Shown one piece after another: positions 21,648 to 29,794 of a DNA stretch of 30,463 bases. Location: IMG/VR virus record IMGVR_UViG_3300042564_000578, positions 1 to 30,463 of that record; one strand, written 5' to 3'. The DNA comes from a virus. Made by a program: the position numbers and the translations under genes. The stretch's first letter is position 1; each line of letters opens with the position of its first letter. The notes beneath the pieces are model-generated. The model was not told the origin of the DNA. It searched no databases and saw only the letters and a program-made list of their open reading frames with translations.

Positions 21648-21798
21648 GTACAACTCCCTCTACGATGTCGAACTCGTCCGGGTCCATGCCCGTGGCGTCG
21701 ACGTACTCTTGCGCTTGATGTTCAGTGGCGAACCACTTGCGGTACTCGCTCCACCCTTCGTACCAAACGACGGTGTAGCCCTTGTCATAATCAGGCAT
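21640..21798 (-). CDS. Hypothetical 52-residue acidic protein
   Basis: MPDYDKGYTVVWYEGWSEYR is followed by KWFATEHQAQEYVDATGMDP and an acidic end. It reads as a small beta-alpha domain with many Trp and Tyr residues. The frame is open further upstream, but that part lies opposite the next gene, and the ATG at 21798 fits the gene order. The ribosome-binding site is weak. Function is unknown. Confidence 0.5.
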   Translation of the reverse strand: MPDYDKGYTVVWYEGWSEYRKWFATEHQAQEYVDATGMDPDEFDIVEGVVHA

Positions 21799-21825
21799 GG
21801 TGTGCGTCCGTAGGTTAGGGGACTT

Positions 21826-21849
21826 GGGAGGCAGCTTGCGCTGCCTCCC
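21826..21849 (-). terminator. Strong hairpin after the 97-codon gene; partial terminator or processing site
   Basis: GGGAGGCAGC-TTGC-GCTGCCTCCC is a perfect 10-pair stem with a four-base loop, 13 bases after the stop of the 97-codon gene. No U-run follows on the minus strand, so full intrinsic termination is doubtful. It could reduce expression of the two smaller genes downstream or protect the mRNA end. Confidence 0.45.
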
Positions 21850-21862
21850 GTCCGTCTTTGAC

Positions 21863-22156
21863 TTAGAACTTCGGGCCGGCTGCCGTGGCAGTGGCAGCCT
21901 TGGGGGCTTCCACGTCCTTGATGGTGTAGGCGGGGATACCGCCAAAACCCATACCGAAGGCAAGATACTGGCTTGCGCCGATCACCTTGGCCTTGCGGGC
22001 CGCCGCCGATGCAGTGTCTTGGAACGCCTTCTTGGCGTCCTTCGCCGCTGCGTCAGCCTTCAGCCACGCTTCCGCCTTCTGGCGGACCGGTGCTGACATG
22101 TTCTCCAAGGGCATCTTGGTGAACTCGGCCTTCTGTTCGTTGCGCTTCATAGCCAT
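21863..22156 (-). CDS. Hypothetical 97-residue basic, Ala-rich protein
   Basis: The first 60 residues are basic and helical (RNEQKAEFTKMPLENM, then AEAWLKADAAAKDAKKAF). A glycine-rich segment AFGMGFGGIPAYT follows, then an Ala/Thr-rich tail. GGAG lies seven bases before the ATG. It opens the short leftward unit nearest the divergent boundary with the rightward genes, a position often taken by very early or highly expressed genes. The charge suggests nucleic-acid binding, but no family is recognised. Confidence 0.6.
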   Translation of the reverse strand: MAMKRNEQKAEFTKMPLENMSAPVRQKAEAWLKADAAAKDAKKAFQDTASAAARKAKVIGASQYLAFGMGFGGIPAYTIKDVEAPKAATATAAGPKF

Positions 22157-22483
22157 GGTAATGCTCCACGTTATAAAGCCCCTAGCGATGTCAAAGAGCG
22201 GGTTCGGGGCTTGTGAACCCGTCTCCCTGTCTGCGGTGCGTCGTGCGCCGCTGACCCTTTCCTTAGACCATAACCTGACGGGGAAGTCTAGTTTTGCCCG
22301 TTTCCCTAGGTAGCGGCGCTTGCCCTAAGCCGTTGCAAACGCAGGCTAAACAGTCAGGCATGGGGGGGGGTTGGACTGGAGAAAACCGACGCCCCCGGTA
22401 TGATAGTATCCCTCTCAGAACAAGACCCCAAAAAACCAAGGGGGGTATTGACCCAACCGCGCCAGTCCTGTACATACCCCCCT
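22157..22483. other. Divergent intergenic region between leftward and rightward units
   Basis: About 330 bp with no credible gene. It holds a GGGTTC/GAACCC hairpin (22200-22220), a run of nine Gs (22362-22370) and a possible rightward promoter near its end. A leftward promoter for the 97-codon gene must lie here but could not be placed with confidence. Confidence 0.5.
22448..22476 (+). promoter_or_regulatory. Possible rightward promoter before the HNH gene
   Basis: TTGACC (22448-22453), a 17-base spacer and TACATA (22471-22476) form a weak sigma70-type promoter. Transcription would start at or next to the ATG at 22484, so the mRNA could be leaderless; that fits the absence of any ribosome-binding site. 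Confidence 0.35.
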
Positions 22484-22960
22484 ATGACGAACGCAAAACA
22501 TGTGAACTTCCAAGCGTACTTTACGTACGACCACGGCACTGGTGTGCTTATCAGGCGCTCGACGGGTAAGCCCGCGTATGTCCAGTTGCGGAAGAAGAAG
22601 GACGACAGACAGCCGTACGGGGAAGTGAAGATCGAAGGCCGCAAGTACGCCGCTCATAGGGTGGTGTGGGCTGTCGTCCATGGAGAGTGGCCGGACGGGA
22701 TGCTGGACCACATCAACCGCGATACGCTCGACAATAGGATCGAGAACCTCAGGGTCGCAACCCCAGCGGTCAACGCGAAGAACAAGAGCCGCGCTAAGAA
22801 TAATACGTCTGGGCAAAACGGCATCGACTTTAGCAGCGGCGGATGGAGGGTTCGCGTCGGTACCGTGTTTGGGGGCAGATATAGCACACTCGAACTGGCT
22901 ATGAAGGTGCGCGATTTGCTGTACCGGGAGTTGGGGTACACAGACGATCACGGGGAGTAG
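22484..22960 (+). CDS. HNH homing-type endonuclease with AP2 domain
   Basis: The 158-residue protein has an N-terminal sheet region, then an HNH_3-type site: HRVVWAVVHG, DHINRDTLDNRIENLR and NAKN. It ends with an AP2-like DNA-binding segment (NTSGQNGIDFSSGGWRVRV). Such enzymes are free-standing homing endonucleases that often sit beside terminase genes. HNH proteins can also assist cos cleavage during packaging, so its place directly before the terminase genes is notable. The frame is open from 22400, but the ATG at 22484 starts the conserved domain. No Shine-Dalgarno is visible for either start. Confidence 0.85.
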   Translation: MTNAKHVNFQAYFTYDHGTGVLIRRSTGKPAYVQLRKKKDDRQPYGEVKIEGRKYAAHRVVWAVVHGEWPDGMLDHINRDTLDNRIENLRVATPAVNAKNKSRAKNNTSGQNGIDFSSGGWRVRVGTVFGGRYSTLELAMKVRDLLYRELGYTDDHGE

Positions 22961-23006
22961 GGACAGCCCCCTTCCCCATCCCATAGCCAAGTGTTATCTT
23001 CGCCCC

Positions 23007-23525
23007 ATGGACAGGCACCCATTACACCTCACCAAGTGGACGGACCGACTTACGTTCGATGTGGCCCTCATGCTGGAAGGCAGCGGGGAGACGCTCGATG
23101 AGGTCAAGGATCGCCATGGTATAGACGCCAACCAACTGCTGGCGTTCAACAAGGACCCCGTGTTTCTCAAGCAGGTGGAGAAGTACCGCGACGAGATCAG
23201 GGAGAAGGGGCTGACCTTCCGCCTCAAGGCGCGGGCGCAGGCTGAGGAACTGCTGACGACCAGCTATATGCTGATCCACGATCCGGGCGTGTCCCCCGCC
23301 GTGAAGGCCGACCTCATCAAGAGCACGGTCAAGTGGGCCGGACTGGAACCCAAGAACACCGAGGACAACAGCAATGCCAGCGCCGGCGGTGTCCGAATCA
23401 CGATCAACCTTGGCAACAACCCAGCAGACGCCCGAGTCATCGACGCCACCCCAATCTACGACACCGACAACATCCCTGACTCTGAAGCCCACCTCTACCA
23501 GATCGACCACGACGATGAGTTTTGA
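23007..23525 (+). CDS. Putative terminase small subunit
   Basis: The 172-residue protein has an N-terminal helical region with a helix-turn-helix-like part (GETLDEVKDRHGIDANQLLAF, about 27-47). A central helical segment (RLKARAQAEELLTTSYMLIH) and PAVKADLIKSTVKWAGL follow, then an acidic disordered tail. That is the usual layout of small terminases, which recognise phage DNA for packaging. It lies directly before the large terminase with only a 47-codon gene between. No ribosome-binding site is visible; TGTTATCTT lies just upstream and could be an extended -10 box. Assignment rests on position and layout. Confidence 0.65.
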   Translation: MDRHPLHLTKWTDRLTFDVALMLEGSGETLDEVKDRHGIDANQLLAFNKDPVFLKQVEKYRDEIREKGLTFRLKARAQAEELLTTSYMLIHDPGVSPAVKADLIKSTVKWAGLEPKNTEDNSNASAGGVRITINLGNNPADARVIDATPIYDTDNIPDSEAHLYQIDHDDEF

Positions 23526-23658
23526 GTCCCTGAGCCTCGCCACCATTGAGGACGCGGCACACGCCGTCGCTCAGAGTGGCAGGTCCTACATGATCCGGAT
23601 CAAGCGGCTGAAGGAAGGGACGCTGTACCAGATGAGGGTCTACCCCCGTGGCAGTTGA
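23515..23658 (+). CDS. Hypothetical 47-residue protein between terminase genes
   Basis: The short frame gives MSFESLSLATIEDAAHAVAQ, then a basic RIKRLKEGTLYQMRVYPRGS end. It overlaps the small terminase by 11 bp and the large terminase by 11 bp, so it is probably translated by coupling and required for the spacing of the two genes. The helix plus basic strand could bind DNA. Function is unknown. Confidence 0.5.
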   Translation: MSFESLSLATIEDAAHAVAQSGRSYMIRIKRLKEGTLYQMRVYPRGS

Positions 23659-25030
23659 GATTCTCTACACGCCCCCGCCGACGGGGAAGAAGTTCATGGA
23701 GAGCAACGCCAAGATGCGCGTGCTCATGGGGCCGGTCGGCTCCGGCAAGTCCGTGACCTGTTCGTTCGAGATCATCCGGCGGGCCAGTATGCAGAAGCCC
23801 AACGAGCAGGGCATCCGCAGGACGCGGTGCATCGTGGTGCGCGAGACGGCGCGGCAGTTGGAAGATACCACGATCAAGACGTTCATGGACTGGTTCCCGC
23901 CGGGTCAGTGCGGCTACTACCTGCGGACGAAGAAGACCTACTACCTCAAGGTGGGCGACATCGAGTGCGAGATTATGTTCCGCGCGCTGGACGACAGCGA
24001 CGACGTGGCGAACTTGAACTCCCTCGAAGCGACCTTCGCATGGGTCAACGAGTGTAGAGATATCCACCCAGACATCATCGACGCGCTGTCCAAGCGTGTG
24101 GGTCGCTTCCCGTCCGCCAAGGACGGCGGGCCGACGTGGCATGGCATCTTCTGTGATACCAACCCGCCAGTGCAGGATAGCTGGTGGTACTACATGATGG
24201 AGCACACTGACCCCAAGGACGGGGTGTCGCCCAACGACAACGGGTGGCATGTGTTCAAGCAGCCGTCGGGTAGGTCGCCTCACGCGGAGAACATCGAGAA
24301 CCTGCCCGAAGGGTACTACGATCCGCAGGGGCGGTCGGAGGAGTACATCCGGGTGTTCATCGACGGGGAGTATGGCCTGTCGAGCGCGGGCACCCCGGTC
24401 TACAAGTACTTCCGCACGGACTACCACATGGCCAAGGAGGCGCTGCGGGTCTACGCGGGGCGCACGGTGCTGGTCGGGATGGACTTGGGGCTGACGCCGG
24501 CGGCTGTGTTCGGTCAGCAGGACCCGCGTGGGCGGGCGCTGATCCATGCGGAGGCCGTCAGCTTCGACATGGGCATCCAGAGATTTCTCCGTACGATTGT
24601 CAAACCGCTGCTATATGAGCGGTTCCCCGGCTGTCAGGTGATGATTATCTGCGATCCGGCGGGGGTGCAGCGTGCCCAGACTGACGAGCGCAGCGTGGTC
24701 GACATCATCAAAGCGGAGGGGTTCAAGGTCATCCCGGCGCGGACGAACAACATCTCTGCGCGCATCAACGCGGTCGACGACTACCTCATGCGGCAGATGG
24801 ACGGCGACCCTGCGTTCATGGTGGACCCGCGCTGCACGTCACTGAAAGCAGCCATGATGGGCGGCTACCGGTACAAGATGAAGCAGCCCGACACCATCGA
24901 CAAGAACAGCCACAGCCACATTGCCGAAGCCCTACAATACCTCATGCTGCACCTGAACAGCGGATTCGCAGGGGCACAGGTCGGCCAGCGGCGAGAGATC
25001 AAGCCCGTTGTCTCGACAGGCTGGACATGA
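23648..25030 (+). CDS. terL: Terminase large subunit
   Basis: The 460-residue protein is the packaging motor and nuclease. The ATPase part has a Walker A GPVGSGKS (28-35) and a Walker B-like FAWVNE (130-135) with catalytic E135. The nuclease part has GMDLG with D279, IICDPAG with D336, and a late HSHIAEALQY segment that supplies the third metal-site region. It starts with GTG, eleven bases before the end of the 47-codon gene, with a GAGGG about nine bases upstream. The portal follows after a small gene and a terminator. The length is typical for podovirus-like terminases. Confidence 0.95.
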   Translation: MAVEILYTPPPTGKKFMESNAKMRVLMGPVGSGKSVTCSFEIIRRASMQKPNEQGIRRTRCIVVRETARQLEDTTIKTFMDWFPPGQCGYYLRTKKTYYLKVGDIECEIMFRALDDSDDVANLNSLEATFAWVNECRDIHPDIIDALSKRVGRFPSAKDGGPTWHGIFCDTNPPVQDSWWYYMMEHTDPKDGVSPNDNGWHVFKQPSGRSPHAENIENLPEGYYDPQGRSEEYIRVFIDGEYGLSSAGTPVYKYFRTDYHMAKEALRVYAGRTVLVGMDLGLTPAAVFGQQDPRGRALIHAEAVSFDMGIQRFLRTIVKPLLYERFPGCQVMIICDPAGVQRAQTDERSVVDIIKAEGFKVIPARTNNISARINAVDDYLMRQMDGDPAFMVDPRCTSLKAAMMGGYRYKMKQPDTIDKNSHSHIAEALQYLMLHLNSGFAGAQVGQRREIKPVVSTGWT

Positions 25031-25060
25031 TACTTTTCACCTTCTCTCAAGGAGACTGAC

Positions 25061-25285
25061 ATGCCGGGTAAGATGCCGCCGATTGGCGCTAGTGTTGCGA
25101 GTGGGAACCGTATGGCTGCTGCTGAGGCGGCTGAGGCCAAGGCCATGCGCCGTCGTCCGTCGATGCCGTCCCCCGCCGAGAGTGCCGCCAGTGGCAATCG
25201 GATGGCTGCCGCCGAGGCCGCAGAGGCTAAGGCCATGCGGAAGTACGGCGTGAACGGCACCGGCTATGGGTCGTTCAAGAAATAG
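25061..25285 (+). CDS. Small Ala-rich protein with an 18-residue internal repeat
   Basis: The 74-residue protein contains ASGNRMAAAEAAEAKAMR twice, at 13-30 and 43-60, identical in protein sequence. The DNA of the two copies differs at ten sites, all silent. The repeats are helical and basic/acidic patterned; the ends are Pro/Gly-rich. AAGGAG lies about six bases before the ATG, so it is well translated. It sits between the large terminase and portal, where head-assembly accessory proteins are found. No family is recognised; it is probably a virion or assembly factor. Confidence 0.6.
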   Translation: MPGKMPPIGASVASGNRMAAAEAAEAKAMRRRPSMPSPAESAASGNRMAAAEAAEAKAMRKYGVNGTGYGSFKK

Positions 25286-25366
25286 GACTCTTGTGTCCCA
25301 TAACGTGCCATGATACTACATTTAGTGACCGCTCCTCCTCGGTCGCATTGGTGTGCTCCTTCCCCT

Positions 25367-25400
25367 CCCCCCGGTGGCCCTCCCCACCGGGGGGTTTCTT
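25367..25400 (+). terminator. Rho-independent terminator between terminase and portal units
   Basis: CCCCCCGGTGG pairs with CCACCGGGGGG (11 pairs) around a six-base loop and is followed by TTTCTT. It closes the terminase unit, so the portal gene probably has its own promoter in the 47 bases after it, or depends on read-through. Confidence 0.8.
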
Positions 25401-25446
25401 ATGTCTGTTGTAGAGTAACTTTCTACGTGTTAAGCTACGAGCCGAC

Positions 25447-27504
25447 ATGGCAGGTCTAACTTTTCTCCGCGTCGTCGGGAACGACGAACTCGTTCGACAA
25501 GAGCGAGAGGCGACTGAGCGCGCTCTGCAAGAACGGCAGAACCAACCGCTCATTCTCGGCCTGACTGCACATCTTCGTGCGTGCTGGGACGCGGCGCGCA
25601 TGGCCAAGAAGCCCATCGAGAACATCATGCTGCGCGCCATGCGCCAGCGCAACGGTGAGTACGAGGCCGACAAGCTGACCCAGATCAGGGCGCAAGGCGG
25701 CTCGACAGTCTACATGATGATTACCGAGGTGAAGTGTCGGGCAGCAGAAAGCTGGTTGCGTGACATTCTGCTCGAAACCGGCGGTCCGCCGTGGGACTTG
25801 GAAGCCACACCCATCCCCGACATGTCTCCGGGACAGTCGCAGGAGATACAGGGTGCGTTCGCACAGAAGGTGCTCGGCATCGTCGAGGCGTCTGGGCAGG
25901 CACCGGACCCGGTGCAGATGCTGGAACTCAAGGAACTGGTCAGCCAAGAGTATCGCTTCATGCTGCTCCAGCAGGCGCAGAACCGGGCTGACAAGATGAA
26001 GACCCGGATCGAGGACCAGTTCGCCCAAGGCGGCTGGCTCACTGCGTTCAACGACTTCATCACCGATCTGGTGACGTTCCCAGCGGCAATCGTCAAAGGT
26101 CCCATCGTGCGGCGTCAGCGGGCGCTGGGCTGGGATCGTGGCCCCGACGGCAAGACGACCGTCAAACCCATCGAGCGCATTGCCCCTGAGTATGAGCGTG
26201 TTGATCCGTTCCGACTCTACCCCGAGCCGGGGATCAGCAACATCAACGAGGGATATCTTTTCGAGCATCATCGCCTGTCGCGCATGGAACTGGCTGACCT
26301 GATCGGTGTGCCGGGCTATGACGACGACGCGATCCGCAAGGTGTTGGAAGTCGGCAACGGACAGTCATGGGTGTCCGAAGACGTGGAACTCCAGAAGGAC
26401 GAGGAGGAGCGCAAGTTCTACGCCTACATGCGTCCGACCACCGAGTTCGACGCACTGGAGTTCTGGGGCAAGGTCAGCGGCAAGATGCTGCGCGACTGGG
26501 GTATGTCCGAGGAGGATGTCCCTGATACGGCGCGCGAGTACGACGCCAACGTCTGGATCGTGGGCAACTACACCATCAAGGCGGTGCTGAACTACGACCC
26601 GCTGGGCGAGAAGCCCTACGCCAAAACCAGCTTCATCAAGTGCCCCGGTGCCTTCTGGGGCAAGGGCATCCCTGAGATCATCGAGGACCTGCAAGGCGTC
26701 TGCAACGCAGCAGCCCGTGCGCTGGTCAACAACATGGGTATCGCGTCGGGTCCGCAGGTTGAGATCAACCTCGACCGCATCCCGCCGAACGAAGACATCA
26801 CCCAACTCAGCCCGTGGAAAATCTGGCAGACGGTCAACGACCCCGCTGGTTCCTCGGCACCGGCGATCCGGTTCACGCAGCCGGACAGCCGCGCGACCGA
26901 GTTGATGGGTGTGTACGAGAAGTTCAGCCGACTGGCCGACGATCACTCCGGTATCCCAGCCTACGTCTATGGCGACCTCAACGTGCAGGGGGCGGGGCGC
27001 ACCTCGTCGGGCCTGTCCATGCTGATGGGCGCGGCGGGTAAGGGCATCCGGCAGGTAGTGATGCACATCGACAGCGATGTGATCGAGCCGATTGTCCATC
27101 GGCAGTTTGTCTACAACATGCGCTACGACCCTGATGAAGCCATCAAGGGTGACGTGTCCGTGGTTCCCAAGGGCACGGTCAATCTGGCGGTCAAGGAGAC
27201 CGTCAACGTGCGCCGTATCGAGTTCCTCAACGCAACCGCCAATCCTTTCGACATCGAGATTATTGGTAAGGATGGCCGTGCCGCGCTGCTGCGCGAAGTG
27301 GCTAAAGGGTTGCAAATGCCCGTGGACGAAGTCGTCCCATCTCGGGAGAAGGAAGCGTTCCTTCAGAACCAGCAGGCAGTCCTTCAGGCTGCCCAACAGG
27401 CCCAGCAACCGCAGGCCCCGCAGGCTCTGGATAGCGCAGGTTCTCCCAAGGGTGGGATGGAAGGGAACACGGTCAGTAACCGCCAAAGCGGGAGGGCAGC
27501 GTGA
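25447..27504 (+). CDS. Portal protein
   Basis: The 685-residue protein has the size, composition and place of a podovirus portal (head-tail connector), the ring through which DNA is packed and ejected. Visible portal-like features are a helical N-terminus, a central part with YERVDPFRLYPEPGI and KCPGAFWGKGIPEIIEDLQG, and the segment GRTSSGLSMLMGAAGKGIRQ, as in P22/N4-like portals. A Gln/Ala/Pro-rich C-terminal tail follows (AQQAQQPQAPQ). It lies after the large terminase and before scaffold and capsid genes. The ribosome-binding site is weak. Its stop overlaps the next gene by 4 bp (GTGA). Confidence 0.9.
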   Translation: MAGLTFLRVVGNDELVRQEREATERALQERQNQPLILGLTAHLRACWDAARMAKKPIENIMLRAMRQRNGEYEADKLTQIRAQGGSTVYMMITEVKCRAAESWLRDILLETGGPPWDLEATPIPDMSPGQSQEIQGAFAQKVLGIVEASGQAPDPVQMLELKELVSQEYRFMLLQQAQNRADKMKTRIEDQFAQGGWLTAFNDFITDLVTFPAAIVKGPIVRRQRALGWDRGPDGKTTVKPIERIAPEYERVDPFRLYPEPGISNINEGYLFEHHRLSRMELADLIGVPGYDDDAIRKVLEVGNGQSWVSEDVELQKDEEERKFYAYMRPTTEFDALEFWGKVSGKMLRDWGMSEEDVPDTAREYDANVWIVGNYTIKAVLNYDPLGEKPYAKTSFIKCPGAFWGKGIPEIIEDLQGVCNAAARALVNNMGIASGPQVEINLDRIPPNEDITQLSPWKIWQTVNDPAGSSAPAIRFTQPDSRATELMGVYEKFSRLADDHSGIPAYVYGDLNVQGAGRTSSGLSMLMGAAGKGIRQVVMHIDSDVIEPIVHRQFVYNMRYDPDEAIKGDVSVVPKGTVNLAVKETVNVRRIEFLNATANPFDIEIIGKDGRAALLREVAKGLQMPVDEVVPSREKEAFLQNQQAVLQAAQQAQQPQAPQALDSAGSPKGGMEGNTVSNRQSGRAA

Positions 27505-27716
27505 AGCGACCCGACCCGCTGGTAGTGCGTCAAGCGGCTGATGTCAGCCGTCAGTACCAAGACCTGATGGCTTGGCTGGCGGACTGGCGTATGGCTGAAC
27601 TGGAGCGGCTACCGCGTGCGGTTGAACACACTGGCATCTATCAGGGCAGGTGCCAAGTGTTGGAGGAACTCTATGAGTTTCTCCGAGACGCCCCGAACTT
27701 AGCGGCTAAGTCCTAG
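27501..27716 (+). CDS. Hypothetical 71-residue protein after the portal gene
   Basis: A helical protein (DVSRQYQDLMAWLADWRMAE, then RCQVLEELYEFLRDAP). It starts with GTG at the portal stop (GTGA overlap), with GGGAGG five bases upstream. Short helical proteins at this place in podoviruses may assist head assembly. The family is not recognised. Confidence 0.6.
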   Translation: MKRPDPLVVRQAADVSRQYQDLMAWLADWRMAELERLPRAVEHTGIYQGRCQVLEELYEFLRDAPNLAAKS

Positions 27717-27749
27717 CCGACAATCAAGCTCACAGATCGGAGCAAATCA

Positions 27750-28799
27750 ATGGCACTTCCAGAGCAAATCCGTAAACAAACAGCAGAGGTTAAGGCGTTC
27801 TACGACCAGTCGAACGCGGGCCAGCAGCCGGCGGGAACCGTCCCGACCGAAGCGACTCCGCCTGCCAACGATACCGCAGAGCCGCAGCAGACCGACTCGT
27901 TTGGTGATGAAGGTGCTACTCAACCGCCGGTGTTCGAGCAAACCACCGGTGCGTCAAACTCGGATAACGAGAACTCTGAGACTTTCGCTCAGAGGTGGCG
28001 GTCTCTCCAAGGAACGTACAACGCTACTGTTCGCCAGAAGTCTGTTCTGGAAAACCGCGTGTCGCAGTTGGAAGAATTGCTGGCCACGATCTCAAAGCAG
28101 TCTCCTGTCCCTCAGCAGGCAGCCGACTCCGCACCACAGCCGCAGGCCCAGAGCCAGCGTCTCGTGACGGACAAGGATGTCGAGGAGTACGGGGATTCAA
28201 TCGACGTCATGCGTCGGGTGAGCCAAGATGTGCTCGGCCCGGTGATGGCCCGCATTGGGCAGCTTGAGAACGCCCTCCAACAAATGCAGGCTACGGTCGT
28301 GCCGCAGGTCACTGCGGTCTCCCAGCGCCAGCAGGTGTCGGCGGAACAGCAGTTCTGGTCTGACTTGGGCACGTATGTCCCGAACTGGCAGGAGGTCAAC
28401 AACAACGACGGATTCCAGAACTGGCTTCTGGAACTCGATCCGATGACCGGCAACACACGTCAGGCGTTCCTCGAAGCCGCCCAGCAATCGCTCGACGCAT
28501 ACCGCGTCAGCGCGTTTTTCCGAACTTGGCTTGAGTCTTCTGGACAAGCCGCTGTTGCTCAGAACACGCCTACGCCACCGGCGCAGTCGGAACTTGAAAG
28601 GCAGGTTACTCCGGGTCGTTCACGCAGTGTGTCGGCCCCTCAGGGGAATCAGTCTAAGAACTACTCACCGACGGACATCAAGAAGTTCTATGATGACGTT
28701 CGGACGGGTAAGTACAAGGGACGCGAGACGGAGCGTGCGCGCATTGAACGCGATATCTTCTCGGCTCAACGGGAAGGTCGCATTGCTGTGAACACTTGA
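27750..28799 (+). CDS. Scaffolding protein
   Basis: The 349-residue protein is acidic, Gln/Pro/Thr-rich and mostly disordered or coiled. Residues about 94-108 and 165-185 are coiled-coil-like (LENRVSQLEELLATI, RIGQLENALQQMQA). The last 40 residues are basic and helical (KKFYDDVRTGKYKGRETERA), as in capsid-binding tips of scaffolds such as P22 gp8. It directly precedes the major capsid gene, the usual place. It should be absent from mature virions. The assignment rests on order and composition, since scaffolds diverge fast. Confidence 0.75.
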   Translation: MALPEQIRKQTAEVKAFYDQSNAGQQPAGTVPTEATPPANDTAEPQQTDSFGDEGATQPPVFEQTTGASNSDNENSETFAQRWRSLQGTYNATVRQKSVLENRVSQLEELLATISKQSPVPQQAADSAPQPQAQSQRLVTDKDVEEYGDSIDVMRRVSQDVLGPVMARIGQLENALQQMQATVVPQVTAVSQRQQVSAEQQFWSDLGTYVPNWQEVNNNDGFQNWLLELDPMTGNTRQAFLEAAQQSLDAYRVSAFFRTWLESSGQAAVAQNTPTPPAQSELERQVTPGRSRSVSAPQGNQSKNYSPTDIKKFYDDVRTGKYKGRETERARIERDIFSAQREGRIAVNT

Positions 28800-28814
28800 T
28801 AAAGGACTCAGAAC

Positions 28815-29744
28815 ATGTCGTATCCCAACGCTCCCGGTCGTCCGAACTATTCGGGCAACTTCATCCCGGAAATCTGGTCGGGCAAGCTGATCGAGAACTT
28901 CTACGACGCCACTGTGCTGGCGGCGATCTCGAACACCGACTACGAGGGTGAAATCCGCCAGTACGGCGACACCGTCAACATCCGCACCTCGCCGGAAATC
29001 ACGCTGCGTGAGTACGTGAAGGGTCAGACCCTGACCGTCGAGAACCCCGACAAGCCGAAGCTCCAGCTTCTGATCGACAAGGGCGAGTACTTCGCTTGCG
29101 TCGAAGACGATGTGGACAAGGTGCAGGCCGACATCAACATGATGGACCTGTGGTCGAAGGACGCCTCGGAGAAGATGAAGATCAAGATCGACCAGCGCGT
29201 CTTGACCGACATCCTGCCGGGCATCTCGGCTCTGAACAAGGGCGCTGCTGCCGGTCGCATCTCGGGCAACTTCAACCTCGGCACCACCGCTTCGCCGGTG
29301 CCGGTGTCGAAGGATGGTGCCTCGTCAACCGTGAACGTGACCGACCTGATCGTCGACATGGGCACTGTGCTTGACGAAGCGAACTGCCCGGAGTCGGACC
29401 GCTTCCTCGTGATCCCGGCCAAGATGGCTGGTCTCATCAAGAAGTCGGAACTGAAGGATGCCTCGCTGGCCGGCGACACGCAGTCGATCCTGCGTAACGG
29501 TCGTCTGGGCATGATCGACCGCTTCACCATCTACATGAGCCACAACCTTCAGGTTCAGGCCGGTGGCAAGTACAGCATCATCGCTGGCCACAAGATGGGC
29601 TTCACCTTCGCCTCGCAGATGACGAACATGGAGACCCTGCGGTCGACCACCACGTTCGGTGACATCATCCGTGGTCTTCAGGTGTACGGCTATCAGGTCG
29701 TGAAGCCGGAAGCTCTGGCTCAGGGCATCGTCACCCTCGCCTGA
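28815..29744 (+). CDS. Major capsid protein (HK97-like fold expected)
   Basis: The 309-residue protein starts MSYPNAPGRPNYSGNFIPEIWSG and contains features of podovirus coat proteins: YGDTVNIRTSPEITLREY, LLIDKGEYFACVEDDVDKV and a C-terminal GFTFASQMTNMETLRS. The last two suit the spine helix/P-domain and core of the HK97 fold. Codon choice is strongly biased towards C-ending codons, as expected for the most highly made protein. The ATG follows the scaffold stop by about 15 bases, with AAAGGA upstream. A hairpin terminator follows it. The gene order is typical (scaffold, coat, decoration). Confidence 0.9.
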   Translation: MSYPNAPGRPNYSGNFIPEIWSGKLIENFYDATVLAAISNTDYEGEIRQYGDTVNIRTSPEITLREYVKGQTLTVENPDKPKLQLLIDKGEYFACVEDDVDKVQADINMMDLWSKDASEKMKIKIDQRVLTDILPGISALNKGAAAGRISGNFNLGTTASPVPVSKDGASSTVNVTDLIVDMGTVLDEANCPESDRFLVIPAKMAGLIKKSELKDASLAGDTQSILRNGRLGMIDRFTIYMSHNLQVQAGGKYSIIAGHKMGFTFASQMTNMETLRSTTTFGDIIRGLQVYGYQVVKPEALAQGIVTLA

Positions 29745-29747
29745 TCG

Positions 29748-29780
29748 TGAGGGGGCTTCGGCCCCCTCATACTTCTTTCT
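29748..29780 (+). terminator. Hairpin terminator after the capsid gene
   Basis: TGAGGGGGC-TTCG-GCCCCCTCA is a nine-pair stem with a TTCG loop, four bases after the capsid stop, followed by TACTTCTTTCT. The T-run is broken, so partial termination is likely, which would set the capsid mRNA level above that of later genes. Confidence 0.65.
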
Positions 29781-29794
29781 GAAAGGTTCTCATC

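Noticed and set aside
22170-22194. Leftward promoter TTGACA with TATAAC before the 97-codon gene
   Set aside because: The spacer is only 13 bases, and the predicted start would fall after the gene's own ribosome-binding site.
22200-22220. tRNA-like T-arm (GGGTTC...GAACCC)
   Set aside because: No acceptor, D or anticodon arms can be formed around it; it is a simple hairpin.
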